53,250 nucleotides of DNA from Slackia sp. GTDB taxonomy: Bacteria > Actinomycetota > Coriobacteriia > Coriobacteriales > Eggerthellaceae. Below are positions 25,058-33,141 of this stretch, piece after piece (position 1 is the first letter of the stretch; every line of letters starts with the position of its first letter). The notes below the pieces were generated by a model that was not told the origin of the DNA, made no database searches, and was given only the letters and a program-made list of their open reading frames with translations. The translations under genes and the position numbers were made by a program. Where the stretch lies: NCBI GenBank assembly GCA_030525985.1, contig JAUNDR010000002.1, positions 1 through 53,250 of the forward strand. The letters are read 5' to 3'.

Positions 25058-25095
25058 GAAAGGCTCCGTTTCCTCCACGGGAAACGGAGCCTTTC
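25058..25095 (+). terminator. Terminator after the HTH-aminotransferase gene
   Basis: A stem GAAAGGCTCCGTTTCC/GGGAAACGGAGCCTTTC with a short loop ends in TTTC, about 140 bp after the stop at 24918. It would also end the minus-strand transcript from 25448. Confidence 0.85.
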
Positions 25096-25217
25096 TGCAA
25101 TCGTGTGCAGCCGCATTCGCCGACGCATCGCCGCCAAACGTGCCGGAAAACGACCCGCCGACGAAAGCACCCAGCGCAAAACGCCCCGATCGAAAACGGG
25201 AGCGTCGCCGCGACTTC

Positions 25218-25448
25218 CTAATGGAATACGGGAATCATCAGCCACAGCGCGAAAAGAACCACGAACGCGCATGCGACGAAGCAAGCGATAGAGCCGGCGC
25301 GGCGCAGCGAACAGGAGCCGTCGTTTGAAGTCGAGTCCTGCGCCGACCAGAGGCGCAATCCGCATGCATAAAGCGACGCAACGAGCCCCGAAACGCCCAC
25401 CGTCACAAGAAGAACGGTGACGAAATCAGCCATTTCCTGCAGAATCAT
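25218..25448 (-). CDS. Small two-helix membrane protein coupled to PiT transporter
   Basis: The 76-residue protein has two hydrophobic helices (FVTVLLVTVGVSGLVASLYA at about 9-28 and IACFVACAFVVLFALWLMIP at about 54-73) joined by a polar Ser/Asp-rich loop. Its AGGAGG ribosome binding site overlaps the stop codon of the PiT gene (GCATAGGAGG), and the start follows nine bases after that stop, so the two proteins are very probably made together. No family is recognised. The position suggests an accessory of phosphate transport, taking the place held by PhoU-like genes (DUF47) in many pit operons; the sequence itself is not PhoU-like. Confidence 0.8.
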   Translation of the reverse strand: MILQEMADFVTVLLVTVGVSGLVASLYACGLRLWSAQDSTSNDGSCSLRRAGSIACFVACAFVVLFALWLMIPVFH

Positions 25449-25457
25449 GGAAGCCTC

Positions 25458-26603
25458 CTATGCGCCCTGCGCGGATGCGTTGATCGTGACATCCGAGCGA
25501 TCGTTGACATTGCCGGCATTGACGGGATTGCGCTTCGAAAGAGCGAAGATGAACGCCGCCGCTGCAACGCCGATGACGGCGACTGCGATCGTGCCGCCGA
25601 TGCCCGTTCCGGCAAGCAGGCACGCCGCCGCACCGACCGCGCCCGCAGCGGGGAACGTGATCAGCCATGCCGCCAGCATGCGCGCGGCCACGCCCCAATT
25701 CACCACGCTTCCCTTCTTGCCAAGGCCCGATCCGATGATCGAACCCGAGCACACCTGCGTGGTGGAAAGCGCGAAGCCCAGATGCGATGACACCAAGATG
25801 GTGGCCGCCGAAGCGGACTCGGCCGCAAAGCCCTGAGGCGTGGAGATCTCGGTCAGGCCCTTGCCCAGCGTGCGGATGACGCGCCAACCGCCCATATAGG
25901 TGCCGAGCGCGATCGTGAAACCGCACACCGCCACGACCCACAGCTCGGGTCCGCTGCCCGAAGGCTGCAGCCCCACGGCGATCAAGGTCAGCGTGATGAT
26001 GCCCATGGTCTTTTGCGCGTCATTGGTGCCGTGGGAAAGCGCCACCAAGCACGCCGTGACGGTCTGGCCGTGACGGAAGCCGCGTTCCACATCCGATTCG
26101 CTCATCTTCTTCACAATAAGCCCGATAAGCTTCACCGCTGTGAACGCTGCCAATCCCGCCACGATGGGCGAAATGAGGGCGGGAATGAGCACCTTGGTGG
26201 CAACCGCGCCGAAATTGATGCCCTCGACGCCGGCGCCGATGATGACGGCGCCCACAAGACCGCCGAAAAGCGCATGCGACGAACTCGAGGGAAGGCCGAG
26301 CAGCCAGGTGAGAAGATTCCAGATGATGGCGCCCACAAGACCCGCGAAAATGAATTCGGGCGCTATGAACACCTCCTGCTCGTTGATGATGCCGCCCGAG
26401 ATGGTCTTGGCCACCTCGGTGGAAAGAAACGCGCCGATCAGATTGAGCAAGCCCGCCGCGATGACGGCGGTTTTAGGCTTGAGCGCTCCCGTGGCGATGG
26501 ATGTCGCCATGGCGTTGGCGGTATCGTGGAAGCCGTTCGTAAAATCAAAGATAAGCGCCGTGGCTATGACGAGTCCGACCACGATGAGCGTCGCAAGTTC
26601 CAT
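25458..26603 (-). CDS. PiT-family inorganic phosphate transporter
   Basis: The 381-residue protein has about ten TM helices and both PiT signature repeats: DFTNGFHDTANAMATSIATG near the N-terminus (GANDVANA-type) and VALSHGTNDAQKTMGIITL in the second half, together with LLGLPSSSSHALFGGLVGA and SSHLGFALSTTQVCSGSIIG. PiT proteins are low-affinity metal-phosphate:cation symporters. The short C-terminal tail is soluble. It is followed at once by the two-helix protein gene. A direct repeat resembling a Pho box lies about 110 bp upstream (26711-26729), suggesting control by phosphate limitation. Confidence 0.95.
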   Translation of the reverse strand: MELATLIVVGLVIATALIFDFTNGFHDTANAMATSIATGALKPKTAVIAAGLLNLIGAFLSTEVAKTISGGIINEQEVFIAPEFIFAGLVGAIIWNLLTWLLGLPSSSSHALFGGLVGAVIIGAGVEGINFGAVATKVLIPALISPIVAGLAAFTAVKLIGLIVKKMSESDVERGFRHGQTVTACLVALSHGTNDAQKTMGIITLTLIAVGLQPSGSGPELWVVAVCGFTIALGTYMGGWRVIRTLGKGLTEISTPQGFAAESASAATILVSSHLGFALSTTQVCSGSIIGSGLGKKGSVVNWGVAARMLAAWLITFPAAGAVGAAACLLAGTGIGGTIAVAVIGVAAAAFIFALSKRNPVNAGNVNDRSDVTINASAQGA

Positions 26604-26710
26604 GGATGCCCTATCCCCTTTTCAACGTGCACGTCCGAAGGAGCGATGCGCCCGCAGGACACGCGATGCCGATTTTGCAGAAATCAAACTAAAAGCGCCG
26701 TGTTCGGAGA

Positions 26711-26729
26711 ATGTCAAAGAGATGTCAAA
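26711..26729 (-). promoter_or_regulatory. Pho-box-like direct repeat upstream of PiT gene
   Basis: On the minus strand TTTGACAT occurs twice with an 11-bp period (TTTGACATCTCTTTGACAT). Spacing of 11 bp between TGACA/TGTCA-type half-sites is the layout of PhoB/PhoP boxes. It lies 108-126 bp before the PiT ATG, with a weak TAGTTT element 22 bp downstream that could be the -10 box. Confidence 0.5.
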
Positions 26730-26786
26730 TGCAGGTAAAGTTCGGTAAGGACGGCGCGCTTCGGCGAGTGGCGGAAGATATACGAA

Positions 26787-26810
26787 AAAGAGCCGCCGAA
26801 GCGACTCTTT
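26787..26810 (-). terminator. Terminator of tRNA-Asp
   Basis: On the minus strand AAAGAGTCGC-TTCG-GCGGCTCTTT (one G-T wobble) with T-richness follows the tRNA 3' end by 11 bp. Confidence 0.85.
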
Positions 26811-26820
26811 CGATTTCAGA

Positions 26821-26897
<77 letters not shown>

Positions 26898-26928
26898 GTG
26901 TTGTTTGTTGCCGTTGCAACGAGTTGAT

Positions 26929-26957
26929 AGTATACACAAGTCATTCGGTGATGCCAA
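26929..26957 (-). promoter_or_regulatory. Promoter of tRNA-Asp; gap to 27205
   Basis: On the minus strand TTGGCA, 17 bp, TATACT (TTGGCA at 26952-26957, TATACT at 26929-26934) lies about 32 bp before the tRNA. In the rest of the gap to 27205 (the brnQ 3' flank) I see no gene or clear terminator. Confidence 0.8.
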
Positions 26958-27205
26958 GAGAAATTTGAAAATATTTTTTCGAACTTTCCCCGAATGCGAG
27001 AGGGCGCATTATCCGCACCCCATCCCGACCGAATCCCTCATGTCGCATAACCTATAGAAGGACGCGACCAGATTCGCAAGCATCCGATAACCGCGTGCTG
27101 CACAGGAGCCTCGATTCCAGAACGCCGACACGAAGCATCGGAAAACGGCAATATGGGCGTGCCGTCCGACAGCCACGCACATACGGGCGCCGGGCGGCAT
27201 CGAAC

Positions 27206-28531
27206 TTATGCCCGCTTCTTCTCGATCGCCGAATGGGCGACGCCGACAAGCGCCGCTGCCGCCGCGATGCCGAGCCATCCCAGGCCCATATCGGCGCCGG
27301 GAAGCGCGTCGAGGAAGATCCACATGTCAGGAGCGAAAGCATCGCGCAACGCCACGACGACGCTCGCCGCCGCCGTGGACAAAACGACCCACGGCCACAC
27401 GCGAGGCGCCTTGTCGCAGGCGGTATGGGCAAGACCCATGACCATCATGGCGATGGCGGGCGGATAAAGCGCGCCGAGCAGCGGAGCGGAAAACGCCAAA
27501 ATGGAATCGAGCCCCACCAAAGACACCGCGCAGCTGAACACCGCGAACGCGCCCGCCCAGGCAGGCAGGGGAATGCGCGGGCATACCTCGGAGAAATACT
27601 CGGCGCAGCACGAAATCAAACCGGTGCACACATTGAGGCACGCAAGCAGGAAAATGGCGGCAACGATAATCGATCCCACCTCGCCGAAGTGCAGATATGC
27701 CGAAGCGGCGAGGATTTCGGCGCCGTTGGTGGCATCGGGCATGGCGGAAGCCATGGACACGCCCACGAACGACAGCCCGCAATACACGGCGGCCATCAAC
27801 AGGCCCGCGATGATGCCGGCGACGCTGATGGCGCCCGTCACCTTCTTGGGGTCGTTGACGCCTTGCTCTTTCACGTTCGACGCCACCACGATGCCGAAGC
27901 ACAATGCCGCCAGCAAATCCATGGTCTGATAGCCCGCCAAAAAGCCCTCGGAGGCGGCGTTGCCGTCATAGGGCGCGTGCGGAGCGGGAGCATCGGGGGT
28001 TCCGCCGAGCAGGGCCGAGCCCACTACGAGCGCGATCAGCACGATCAGCGCCGGCGCGGAAAACCTGCCCAGAATGCGGGAGAGCATGCCGGGGCGCAAA
28101 GCCAAAAAGAACGCGACGGCGAAAAACACGACCGAGAAAACGGCGGCGATCGCGAAAGAATCACCACCCGGGACAAGCGGCTTGATCATCTCGAACGCCG
28201 TGGTGGACGTGCGCGGAATGGCCAAAAACGGGCCGATGGTCAAATAGACCAAGGCGATGAAGATGGATGCGAACAGCGGATGCACGCGCCCGGCAAGCTG
28301 GCGGATGTCACCGACCAACGCCACCGCGATGATGCCGAGAACCGGCAATCCGATGCCGGCGATAAGAAAGCCCGCCGTCGCAGGCACGGCTTCGGTTCCC
28401 GCCTGCAAGCCCAAAAGCGGCGGCAGGATCAAATTGCCCGCGCCGAAAAACATCGAGAACAGCATGCCGCCGAGCACCAGCAGCTGCATACGGCTCATGC
28501 CGAGCTTTTTCACTTCGTTCGTTTTCTCCAC
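27206..28531 (-). CDS. brnQ: BrnQ-type branched-chain amino acid:cation symporter
   Basis: The 441-residue membrane protein has about twelve TM helices and the LIVCS-family beginning QLLVLGGMLFSMFFGAGNLI followed by LPPLLGLQAG, then GLPVLGIIAVAL and FLAIPRTSTTAFEM. BrnQ brings in Leu, Ile and Val with Na+ or H+. It starts at GTG 28531 (GGGG seven to ten bases upstream). An intrinsic terminator belonging to the preceding 72-residue gene ends only 21 nt before this start. There is no room for a separate promoter after it, so expression must rely on read-through or on a promoter inside the upstream gene. Ser/Thr-rich conserved loops are intact. Confidence 0.93.
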   Translation of the reverse strand: MEKTNEVKKLGMSRMQLLVLGGMLFSMFFGAGNLILPPLLGLQAGTEAVPATAGFLIAGIGLPVLGIIAVALVGDIRQLAGRVHPLFASIFIALVYLTIGPFLAIPRTSTTAFEMIKPLVPGGDSFAIAAVFSVVFFAVAFFLALRPGMLSRILGRFSAPALIVLIALVVGSALLGGTPDAPAPHAPYDGNAASEGFLAGYQTMDLLAALCFGIVVASNVKEQGVNDPKKVTGAISVAGIIAGLLMAAVYCGLSFVGVSMASAMPDATNGAEILAASAYLHFGEVGSIIVAAIFLLACLNVCTGLISCCAEYFSEVCPRIPLPAWAGAFAVFSCAVSLVGLDSILAFSAPLLGALYPPAIAMMVMGLAHTACDKAPRVWPWVVLSTAAASVVVALRDAFAPDMWIFLDALPGADMGLGWLGIAAAAALVGVAHSAIEKKRA

Positions 28532-28552
28532 GAATACCCCGTTTCTTCACAT

Positions 28553-28576
28553 AAAAAAGGGCGCCTACAGCGCCCC
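28553..28576 (-). terminator. Intrinsic terminator/attenuator in front of brnQ
   Basis: On the minus strand GGGCGC-TGTAG-GCGCCC followed by TTTTTT overlaps the end of the 72-residue gene (its TAG is in the loop). It ends 21 nt upstream of the brnQ start. Six G-C pairs plus six U make an effective terminator by the usual rules. Confidence 0.82.
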
Positions 28577-28783
28577 GTTGCCGGCCATCTCCCAATTATT
28601 CAGAAAGGCGTCTTTGTCCTGGTACGGGCAGCGGCATTTATCCTTGCCGTCGCTGACCTCGACCCAGAAGCCGTCGCGCCCGTATTTCCTATCGAGCGGC
28701 ACGATCTGGTACACCTGACCGGGTTCGAGGCTTACGCCGGTAATCAAAGAGCGCCTGCCCCTGTATCGCATCAGTTCGCCCAC
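28565..28783 (-). CDS. 72-residue soluble protein of unknown function
   Basis: The start is GTG 28783 (AAAGGCAGG upstream) or ATG 28771. The protein (MRYRGRRSLITGVSLEPGQV, then YQIVPLDRKYGRDGFWVEVS and CPYQDKDAFLNNWEMAGNG) reads as a small beta-barrel fold with a short SH3-like look, without membrane parts. It precedes brnQ, with its terminator between the two. No family is recognised with confidence; codon use matches real genes here. Confidence 0.72.
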   Translation of the reverse strand: MGELMRYRGRRSLITGVSLEPGQVYQIVPLDRKYGRDGFWVEVSDGKDKCRCPYQDKDAFLNNWEMAGNGAL

Positions 28784-28953
28784 TGTTCGCCTGCCTTTCT
28801 CCCCATCAGAACATTACCTTGCTTTTCAACGAACCGCAATTTTACCCACAGGAAGCCCTTCGTCGCAAGCATCTTCGACAAAACATCTCGAATGGATGCG
28901 AAAAGGAATCGCGGCGGGCGATTCGTCCGGCGTGCCGCCTTCGACATACCCCT

Positions 28954-28991
28954 GAAAAAAGAAGAGGCTGAAAGCCCAAGCCTTCAGCCTC
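28954..28991 (-). terminator. Terminator of the tRNA-Lys transcript
   Basis: On the minus strand GAGGCTGAA/TTCAGCCTC with a loop, followed by TTCTTTTTT, starts about 10 bp past the first tRNA-Lys 3' end. Confidence 0.88.
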
Positions 28992-29000
28992 ATTGTTTCC

Positions 29001-29076
29001 TGGTGGATCGTCGGGGACTCGAACCCCGGACCTTGGGATTAAGAGTCCCCTGCTCTACCAACTAAGCTAACGATCC
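29001..29076 (-). tRNA. tRNA-Lys (anticodon CTT), copy 1, CCA encoded
   Basis: Acceptor GGATCGT/ACGATCC with discriminator A and CCA, anticodon loop CTCTTAA giving CTT, T arm GGGTTCGAGTCCC. It is identical to the copy at 29111-29186. Confidence 0.95.
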
Positions 29077-29110
29077 GAAAGAAAGCCGGAATGAACCGGC
29101 TGAATATACC

Positions 29111-29186
29111 TGGTGGATCGTCGGGGACTCGAACCCCGGACCTTGGGATTAAGAGTCCCCTGCTCTACCAACTAAGCTAACGATCC
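29111..29186 (-). tRNA. tRNA-Lys (anticodon CTT), copy 2, CCA encoded
   Basis: Base-for-base identical to copy 1, separated by a 34-bp spacer. Both are probably made from one precursor started at the promoter at 29239-29266 and ended at 28954-28991. Confidence 0.95.
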
Positions 29187-29238
29187 GAAAGAAGTATATG
29201 TAAAGGTACTGCATTCCATTGCTGAAATGCGCTTGGCT

Positions 29239-29266
29239 ATTGTAACGGAAATATTCTTCCTTGCAA
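29239..29266 (-). promoter_or_regulatory. Promoter of the tRNA-Lys pair
   Basis: On the minus strand TTGCAA (29261-29266), 16 bp, TACAAT (29239-29244) lies about 53 bp before copy 2. Confidence 0.7.
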
Positions 29267-29283
29267 GAGCCAATTTAAAAAAA

Positions 29284-29360
29284 TGGGGTGGGTGATCGGA
29301 TTCGAACCGACGACCTCCAGAGCCACAATCTGGCGCCCTAACCAACTAGGCCACACCCAC
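29284..29360 (-). tRNA. tRNA-His (anticodon GTG), CCA encoded
   Basis: Acceptor GTGGGTG/CACCCAC, anticodon loop TTGTGGC giving GTG, T arm CGGTTCGAATCCG, encoded CCA. A G precedes the acceptor (position 29361) and pairs with the C discriminator, as expected for the extra G-1 of tRNA-His. Confidence 0.95.
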
Positions 29361-29387
29361 CACGTTGCACGCAATGTGCAAGTGGAT

Positions 29388-29416
29388 AATATACAGACCT
29401 CTCGCCCTTTTGGCAA
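29388..29416 (-). promoter_or_regulatory. Promoter of tRNA-His
   Basis: On the minus strand TTGCCA (29411-29416), exactly 17 bp, TATATT (29388-29393) lies 27 bp before the tRNA 5' end. Confidence 0.8.
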
Positions 29417-29615
29417 GAGCATTTTTCAATTATTTCTTTTTTTCGTTCCGTTATAATGAACGGACGCGTGCATGCGACCGCCGACGCGCATCCCTTCACG
29501 ATGACCGCGCACGGCAATCGCCGCGAAAACCGAATGCGGGAAATCTCGTCGTCGAACGGCAAACGCCTCGCGAAATGCAAGACATTCGGTCGGCAAAGCC
29601 ATGCGCAGCACATCC

Positions 29616-29691
29616 GCCCCCGTGGCTCAATGGATAGAGCACCGGACTTCTAATCCGATGGTTGTGGGTTCGAATCCCGCCGGGGGCGCCA
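29616..29691 (+). tRNA. tRNA-Arg (anticodon TCT), CCA encoded
   Basis: Acceptor GCCCCCG/CGGGGGC, D arm GGCTCAATGGATAGAGC, anticodon loop CTTCTAA giving TCT, T arm GGGTTCGAATCCC, discriminator G and encoded CCA. A TATAAT at 29452-29457 lies far upstream. Confidence 0.95.
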
Positions 29692-29700
29692 CGAAAATCG

Positions 29701-29735
29701 AACGCCGCCCGATCGCACGATGGGGCGGCGTTTTT
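29701..29735 (+). terminator. Terminator of tRNA-Arg
   Basis: ACGCCGCCC/GGGCGGCGT stem followed by TTTTT begins about 10 bp after the tRNA. The about 180 bp from here to 29919 hold nothing I can support. Confidence 0.9.
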
Positions 29736-29919
29736 CTTCCGACGAATCGGCCGGACGGAATCCGTTGTGCGGAAATGCTTCTTGCAAGATGAATATCGTC
29801 GACGGCATATCGCAAGCGACGACCCGCCCTGCGATTCCGCCGCGCGAACGCAGCCTTGCCCCCAAGCGCTCCGATCGCGCACGACCGACGCAACCACAGG
29901 CACGCGAACGCGGCATGCG

Positions 29920-30834
29920 TTACGCGGCCGAACGCCCATCCGCGAGAAACTCGCTGCGGACCCCGTCGAAAAACGCCTTGAAATCCTCTTCGAACACGGG
30001 CGATTCCAAGCGGACGAACGAGATGTCGTGCATGATCGCATCGCCTTTCAGCGGAATGCGCGCCAAGCGCCCCGCTGCGATTTCGGATGCGACGGCCGCC
30101 TCGTAGATGAACGACACTCCCAAGCCCGCTTCCACGAAGGACTTGATGATTCCGATGCTCGACGCCTCGATGACGCTGGAAAACGACGAAATAGACAGGT
30201 TGTTCCGACGCAAGGCATGCTCGAACACCGCACGCGACCCCGATTCCCTCTCGCGCACGACCAAGGAAACGTCGAGCAAATCTTCCATCCGACACGAAGT
30301 GCGATGCGCCAGCGGATGATCGGCGGCGCATACGCCCACAAGCTCCTGTTCGCACAAAAGGTCCCACACGTAGGCGTCCTTCTCGAAGAACCCCTCGAGA
30401 AACGCGCAGTCTATCGCGCCTTTCCCCATAAGCGCGAGAAGCTCTTCGGTGCTGCGCGACGTCACCGAAACGTGCATACGGGGATTTTTCCGCAGAAAGC
30501 GCGCGAGGGCAGGCGCCACGATGTATTCGCCCGCCGTAAGCGTCGTACCCACGTTCAGATGCACGACGTCTTTCGGCGAACATGCCGCGATGCGGCGGCG
30601 CAGCAGCGCCTCGTCATGCGAGAACGACTGAAACGCCCGTTGCAACAGCATGCCCTCCTCGGTCAGGCGCATGGACTTGCCTTCGATGGCCACGAGCTTG
30701 ACCCCGTATGCGCGCTCGAGATGGGCCATGTGCTGAGACACCGCCGATTGCGTCAAGTTCAGCTCGCGGGCGGCATGCGTGTAATTCAGCGTGCGGCACA
30801 CGGCAAGAAACGTATCCACTCGGGAATCGAGCAC
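29920..30834 (-). CDS. LysR-type transcriptional regulator
   Basis: The 304-residue protein has the LysR winged HTH in residues 1-62 (VDTFLAVCRTLNYTHAAREL, NLTQSAVSQHMAHLERAYGV, KLVAIEGKSMRLTEEG) and a two-lobe substrate-binding domain (VHLNVGTTLTAGEYIVAPAL, AIDCAFLEGFF, LVGVCAADHPL, SSIGIIKSFVEAGLGVSFIY). That domain resembles the CysB/CbbR-like half. It is divergent from the TDT-family transporter gene, 137 bp apart, which is the normal LysR arrangement, so the transporter is the probable target. The gap contains AT-rich sequence with repeated ATAAG/AATCAT elements that may be LysR boxes. Confidence 0.94.
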   Translation of the reverse strand: MLDSRVDTFLAVCRTLNYTHAARELNLTQSAVSQHMAHLERAYGVKLVAIEGKSMRLTEEGMLLQRAFQSFSHDEALLRRRIAACSPKDVVHLNVGTTLTAGEYIVAPALARFLRKNPRMHVSVTSRSTEELLALMGKGAIDCAFLEGFFEKDAYVWDLLCEQELVGVCAADHPLAHRTSCRMEDLLDVSLVVRERESGSRAVFEHALRRNNLSISSFSSVIEASSIGIIKSFVEAGLGVSFIYEAAVASEIAAGRLARIPLKGDAIMHDISFVRLESPVFEEDFKAFFDGVRSEFLADGRSAA

Positions 30835-30971
30835 TGCGACCTCCTGAAACCATAAGAAAATCTAGTCGAATCATTAGTAATCATAAGTTTACTTCATCGC
30901 ATGGCGAAGGCACGATAGACCGACCATGCAAGCGGGCCGCGACGCAGCCGAAACGAACCGAGGAGAACGAC

Positions 30972-31937
30972 ATGCGCGACTTCCTGAAGAAAATCCCCAT
31001 CCCCACAGGAGGCGTGGCACTCGGCTTGGCGGCGCTCGGCATACTGCTCAAACCTCTGTCCGTTGCGGCATATGCGATATGCGGCATCTGCTCTTTCGCG
31101 CTCGTCGCCCTTTTGACAGCGCGCCTCATCAGCGATTTCCGGGGCATTCGCCAAGACTTCGAAAACCCGGTCCTCGCCAGCGTAAGCGCCACCTTCCTCA
31201 TGGCGATCATGCAACTTTCCACCTATTTGGCGCCTATCGCCTATCCGGCGGCGCTTGCGATCTGGCTGTGCGCGATACTCGCCCATGCGGCGCTCATCGT
31301 CTGGTTCACCCTTCATCATCTGCGCACCTTCGACCTGCGCAACGTCTATCCGACGTTTTTCATCTGCTATGTGGGCATCGTGGTGGCATCGGTCGGCTCG
31401 CCCGTCTTCGGATTGCAGGCGCTCGGCTTCGCCATCTTCCGGTTCGGATTCGCCGCCTACGCCGTATTGCTCGTCATCGTGACGCTGCGCTATGTCAAGC
31501 ACCCCGTCGACGAAGGCGCCCAGCCGCTGTTTTGCATCTATGCCGCCCCCATGAGCCTTTCGCTTGCGGGATATCTCGCCGCCGCGCCGAGTCCGCACCC
31601 CGTGTTCGCCTGCGTGCTTGCGGTGCTCGCCCAGCTGCTGCTTGTCGTCGTGCTCGCGCGCTTGCCCTATTTCTTGCGCCTGAAGTTCTATCCGAGCTAT
31701 GCCGCCATGACCTTCCCGTTCGTCATCAGCGCCACCGCGCTCGACCGCACGCTTTCCATGCTGGCGGCATCGGGCATCGCCTACCCTGCCGCCCTGCATG
31801 CCCTCGTGGGTGTCGAAATCGCGCTCGCCTGCGCGATGGTGGGATACGTGTTCGCACGTTACCTGGCGGAATTCGCGCGCACCGCACACGGAATCGCCGC
31901 AGAAAACCGCCGTTGCCGCAAGCTCGCCGCGGAATAG
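30972..31937 (+). CDS. TDT-family (TehA/C4-dicarboxylate transporter-like) membrane protein
   Basis: The ATG at 30972 sits behind GAGGAGAAC. The 321-residue protein has about ten TM helices and TDT features: IPIPTGGVALGLAALGILLK at the N-terminus (the family's P-x-x-x-G-x-x-L pattern), VLASVSATFLMAIMQLSTYL, then YVGIVVASVGSPVFGL and FPFVISATALDRTLSMLAAS. TDT proteins are SLAC1/TehA-like anion channels or exporters; substrates range from tellurite-resistance phenotypes to malate and sulfite. A LysR gene is divergent upstream. Its stop is only eight bases from the stop of the convergent LysR at 31946, with no terminator between. Confidence 0.9.
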   Translation: MRDFLKKIPIPTGGVALGLAALGILLKPLSVAAYAICGICSFALVALLTARLISDFRGIRQDFENPVLASVSATFLMAIMQLSTYLAPIAYPAALAIWLCAILAHAALIVWFTLHHLRTFDLRNVYPTFFICYVGIVVASVGSPVFGLQALGFAIFRFGFAAYAVLLVIVTLRYVKHPVDEGAQPLFCIYAAPMSLSLAGYLAAAPSPHPVFACVLAVLAQLLLVVVLARLPYFLRLKFYPSYAAMTFPFVISATALDRTLSMLAASGIAYPAALHALVGVEIALACAMVGYVFARYLAEFARTAHGIAAENRRCRKLAAE

Positions 31938-31945
31938 GCACGGTC

Positions 31946-32878
31946 CTAAACGCCCTCCGAAGCGCCTTTCCTCAAAGCGCCCACAAAAAGGCGGGCCGTT
32001 TCGTCCTCGGTGAATTCGTCACGATACATAACGTAAAAAACAGTCGAAAGCTTCAGGTCGACAAGCTCGAACGCACGGCATTCCCGACGACGATCTATTC
32101 CGAAACGAGGAACAAGCGTCGTTGGGACGACGCCGCATTCCTTATCGAAGCCATGCGAGAAATACTCGAAGTGATCGCCAAACGTCAGCGAACGCAACGA
32201 CACGTCGGCGCCGTACTCTCGAAAACGATCGACCACGCCATCACGCATATATCCGTCGTATATGTCAGGCGGAAGAAGAATGGTCGAACCATCGAGATCC
32301 CTCGCGCAAGGTTCGGACTTGGAAAAGAGAGGGTTGCCTTCCGTCACCAAAAGCATAATCGGCTCCGCTTGCAACCTGAAGCCCGATATCCCCTGCGGCA
32401 TAGGGGGAGCCTCCGCGGCATCCCAGCTCTTGCAACCCGACACGACGATGTCGTTACTTCCATCGAACAAGGCGCCCACCGTACTAGCAGCGCCTGCCGT
32501 CGAAATCACCTCGACGATTTTTCGAGGATTGCCTGAAGCAAGTATCCCCTTGGCCCGATGGATAAGGCTTTCCAACCAGGGGAGATTCGTTGCAGCTATC
32601 CGCACTGGCAAGAAATTCCCTTGAAGACTTCTGTATTCGGAGACGATTTCCGAGACCTGCTCGACCAGAGACTCTGCGGTTCTTACGAACTTCTTCCCTA
32701 TCGGCGTAAGAGCCAATCGTCCATCATGCTTAGCGAAAAGAAGGCAACCCAACTCCGCCTCAAGCTCAGCGATGTGCTCAGAAAGCGTCGGGCGCGCCAC
32801 ATGCGCTTCTTGAGCGGCAACGGTGTAATTAAGGTTCCGGGATAAAGCAAGGAATTCTTCCAAATGGCGAATGTCCAT
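31946..32878 (-). CDS. LysR-type transcriptional regulator
   Basis: The ATG at 32878 sits behind AGGAGG. The N-terminus is a LysR HTH (MDIRHLEEFLALSRNLNYTV, AAQEAHVARPTLSEHIAELE, LFAKHDGRLALTPIGKKFV). The effector half (VRIAATNLPWLESLIHRAKG, IVVSGCKSW, IMLLVTEGNPLF, ECGVVPTTLVPRF) is longer and less typical than in the other LysR protein. It is divergent from the Tat flavoprotein gene, 263 bp apart, so that enzyme is the likely target. A 15-bp palindrome (32905-32919) lies 27 bp before its start. Confidence 0.93.
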   Translation of the reverse strand: MDIRHLEEFLALSRNLNYTVAAQEAHVARPTLSEHIAELEAELGCLLFAKHDGRLALTPIGKKFVRTAESLVEQVSEIVSEYRSLQGNFLPVRIAATNLPWLESLIHRAKGILASGNPRKIVEVISTAGAASTVGALFDGSNDIVVSGCKSWDAAEAPPMPQGISGFRLQAEPIMLLVTEGNPLFSKSEPCARDLDGSTILLPPDIYDGYMRDGVVDRFREYGADVSLRSLTFGDHFEYFSHGFDKECGVVPTTLVPRFGIDRRRECRAFELVDLKLSTVFYVMYRDEFTEDETARLFVGALRKGASEGV

Positions 32879-32904
32879 ACCGCCTCCTGCAATTCGACCC
32901 CGCA

Positions 32905-32919
32905 TTCAGCTCAGCTGAA
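32905..32919. promoter_or_regulatory. 15-bp palindrome in the LysR/flavoprotein divergent region
   Basis: TTCAGCT-C-AGCTGAA has two seven-base arms around one base and lies just before the LysR gene start. It is a plausible autoregulatory LysR site. The rest of the 263-bp region has no clear promoter. Confidence 0.4.
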
Positions 32920-33141
32920 ATGCACTTTCCAGGATACTCATCGAAGCACCGACCGAACAAGCCGAAAGATATTCTTCCGCGATTGAAAATATCCTTCGTC
33001 GCGAAAAATCATCCTGCACAAGACGATCCGGAATCCGTCTTACCATGACCGTAAAGCCCGAAAACCATTCGGGCCTCAGCAGGTGGTTTCTCGAGGATGA
33101 GTCCGACGAGACCGCAAGCATAACGGCAGGAGGGGAATGCC

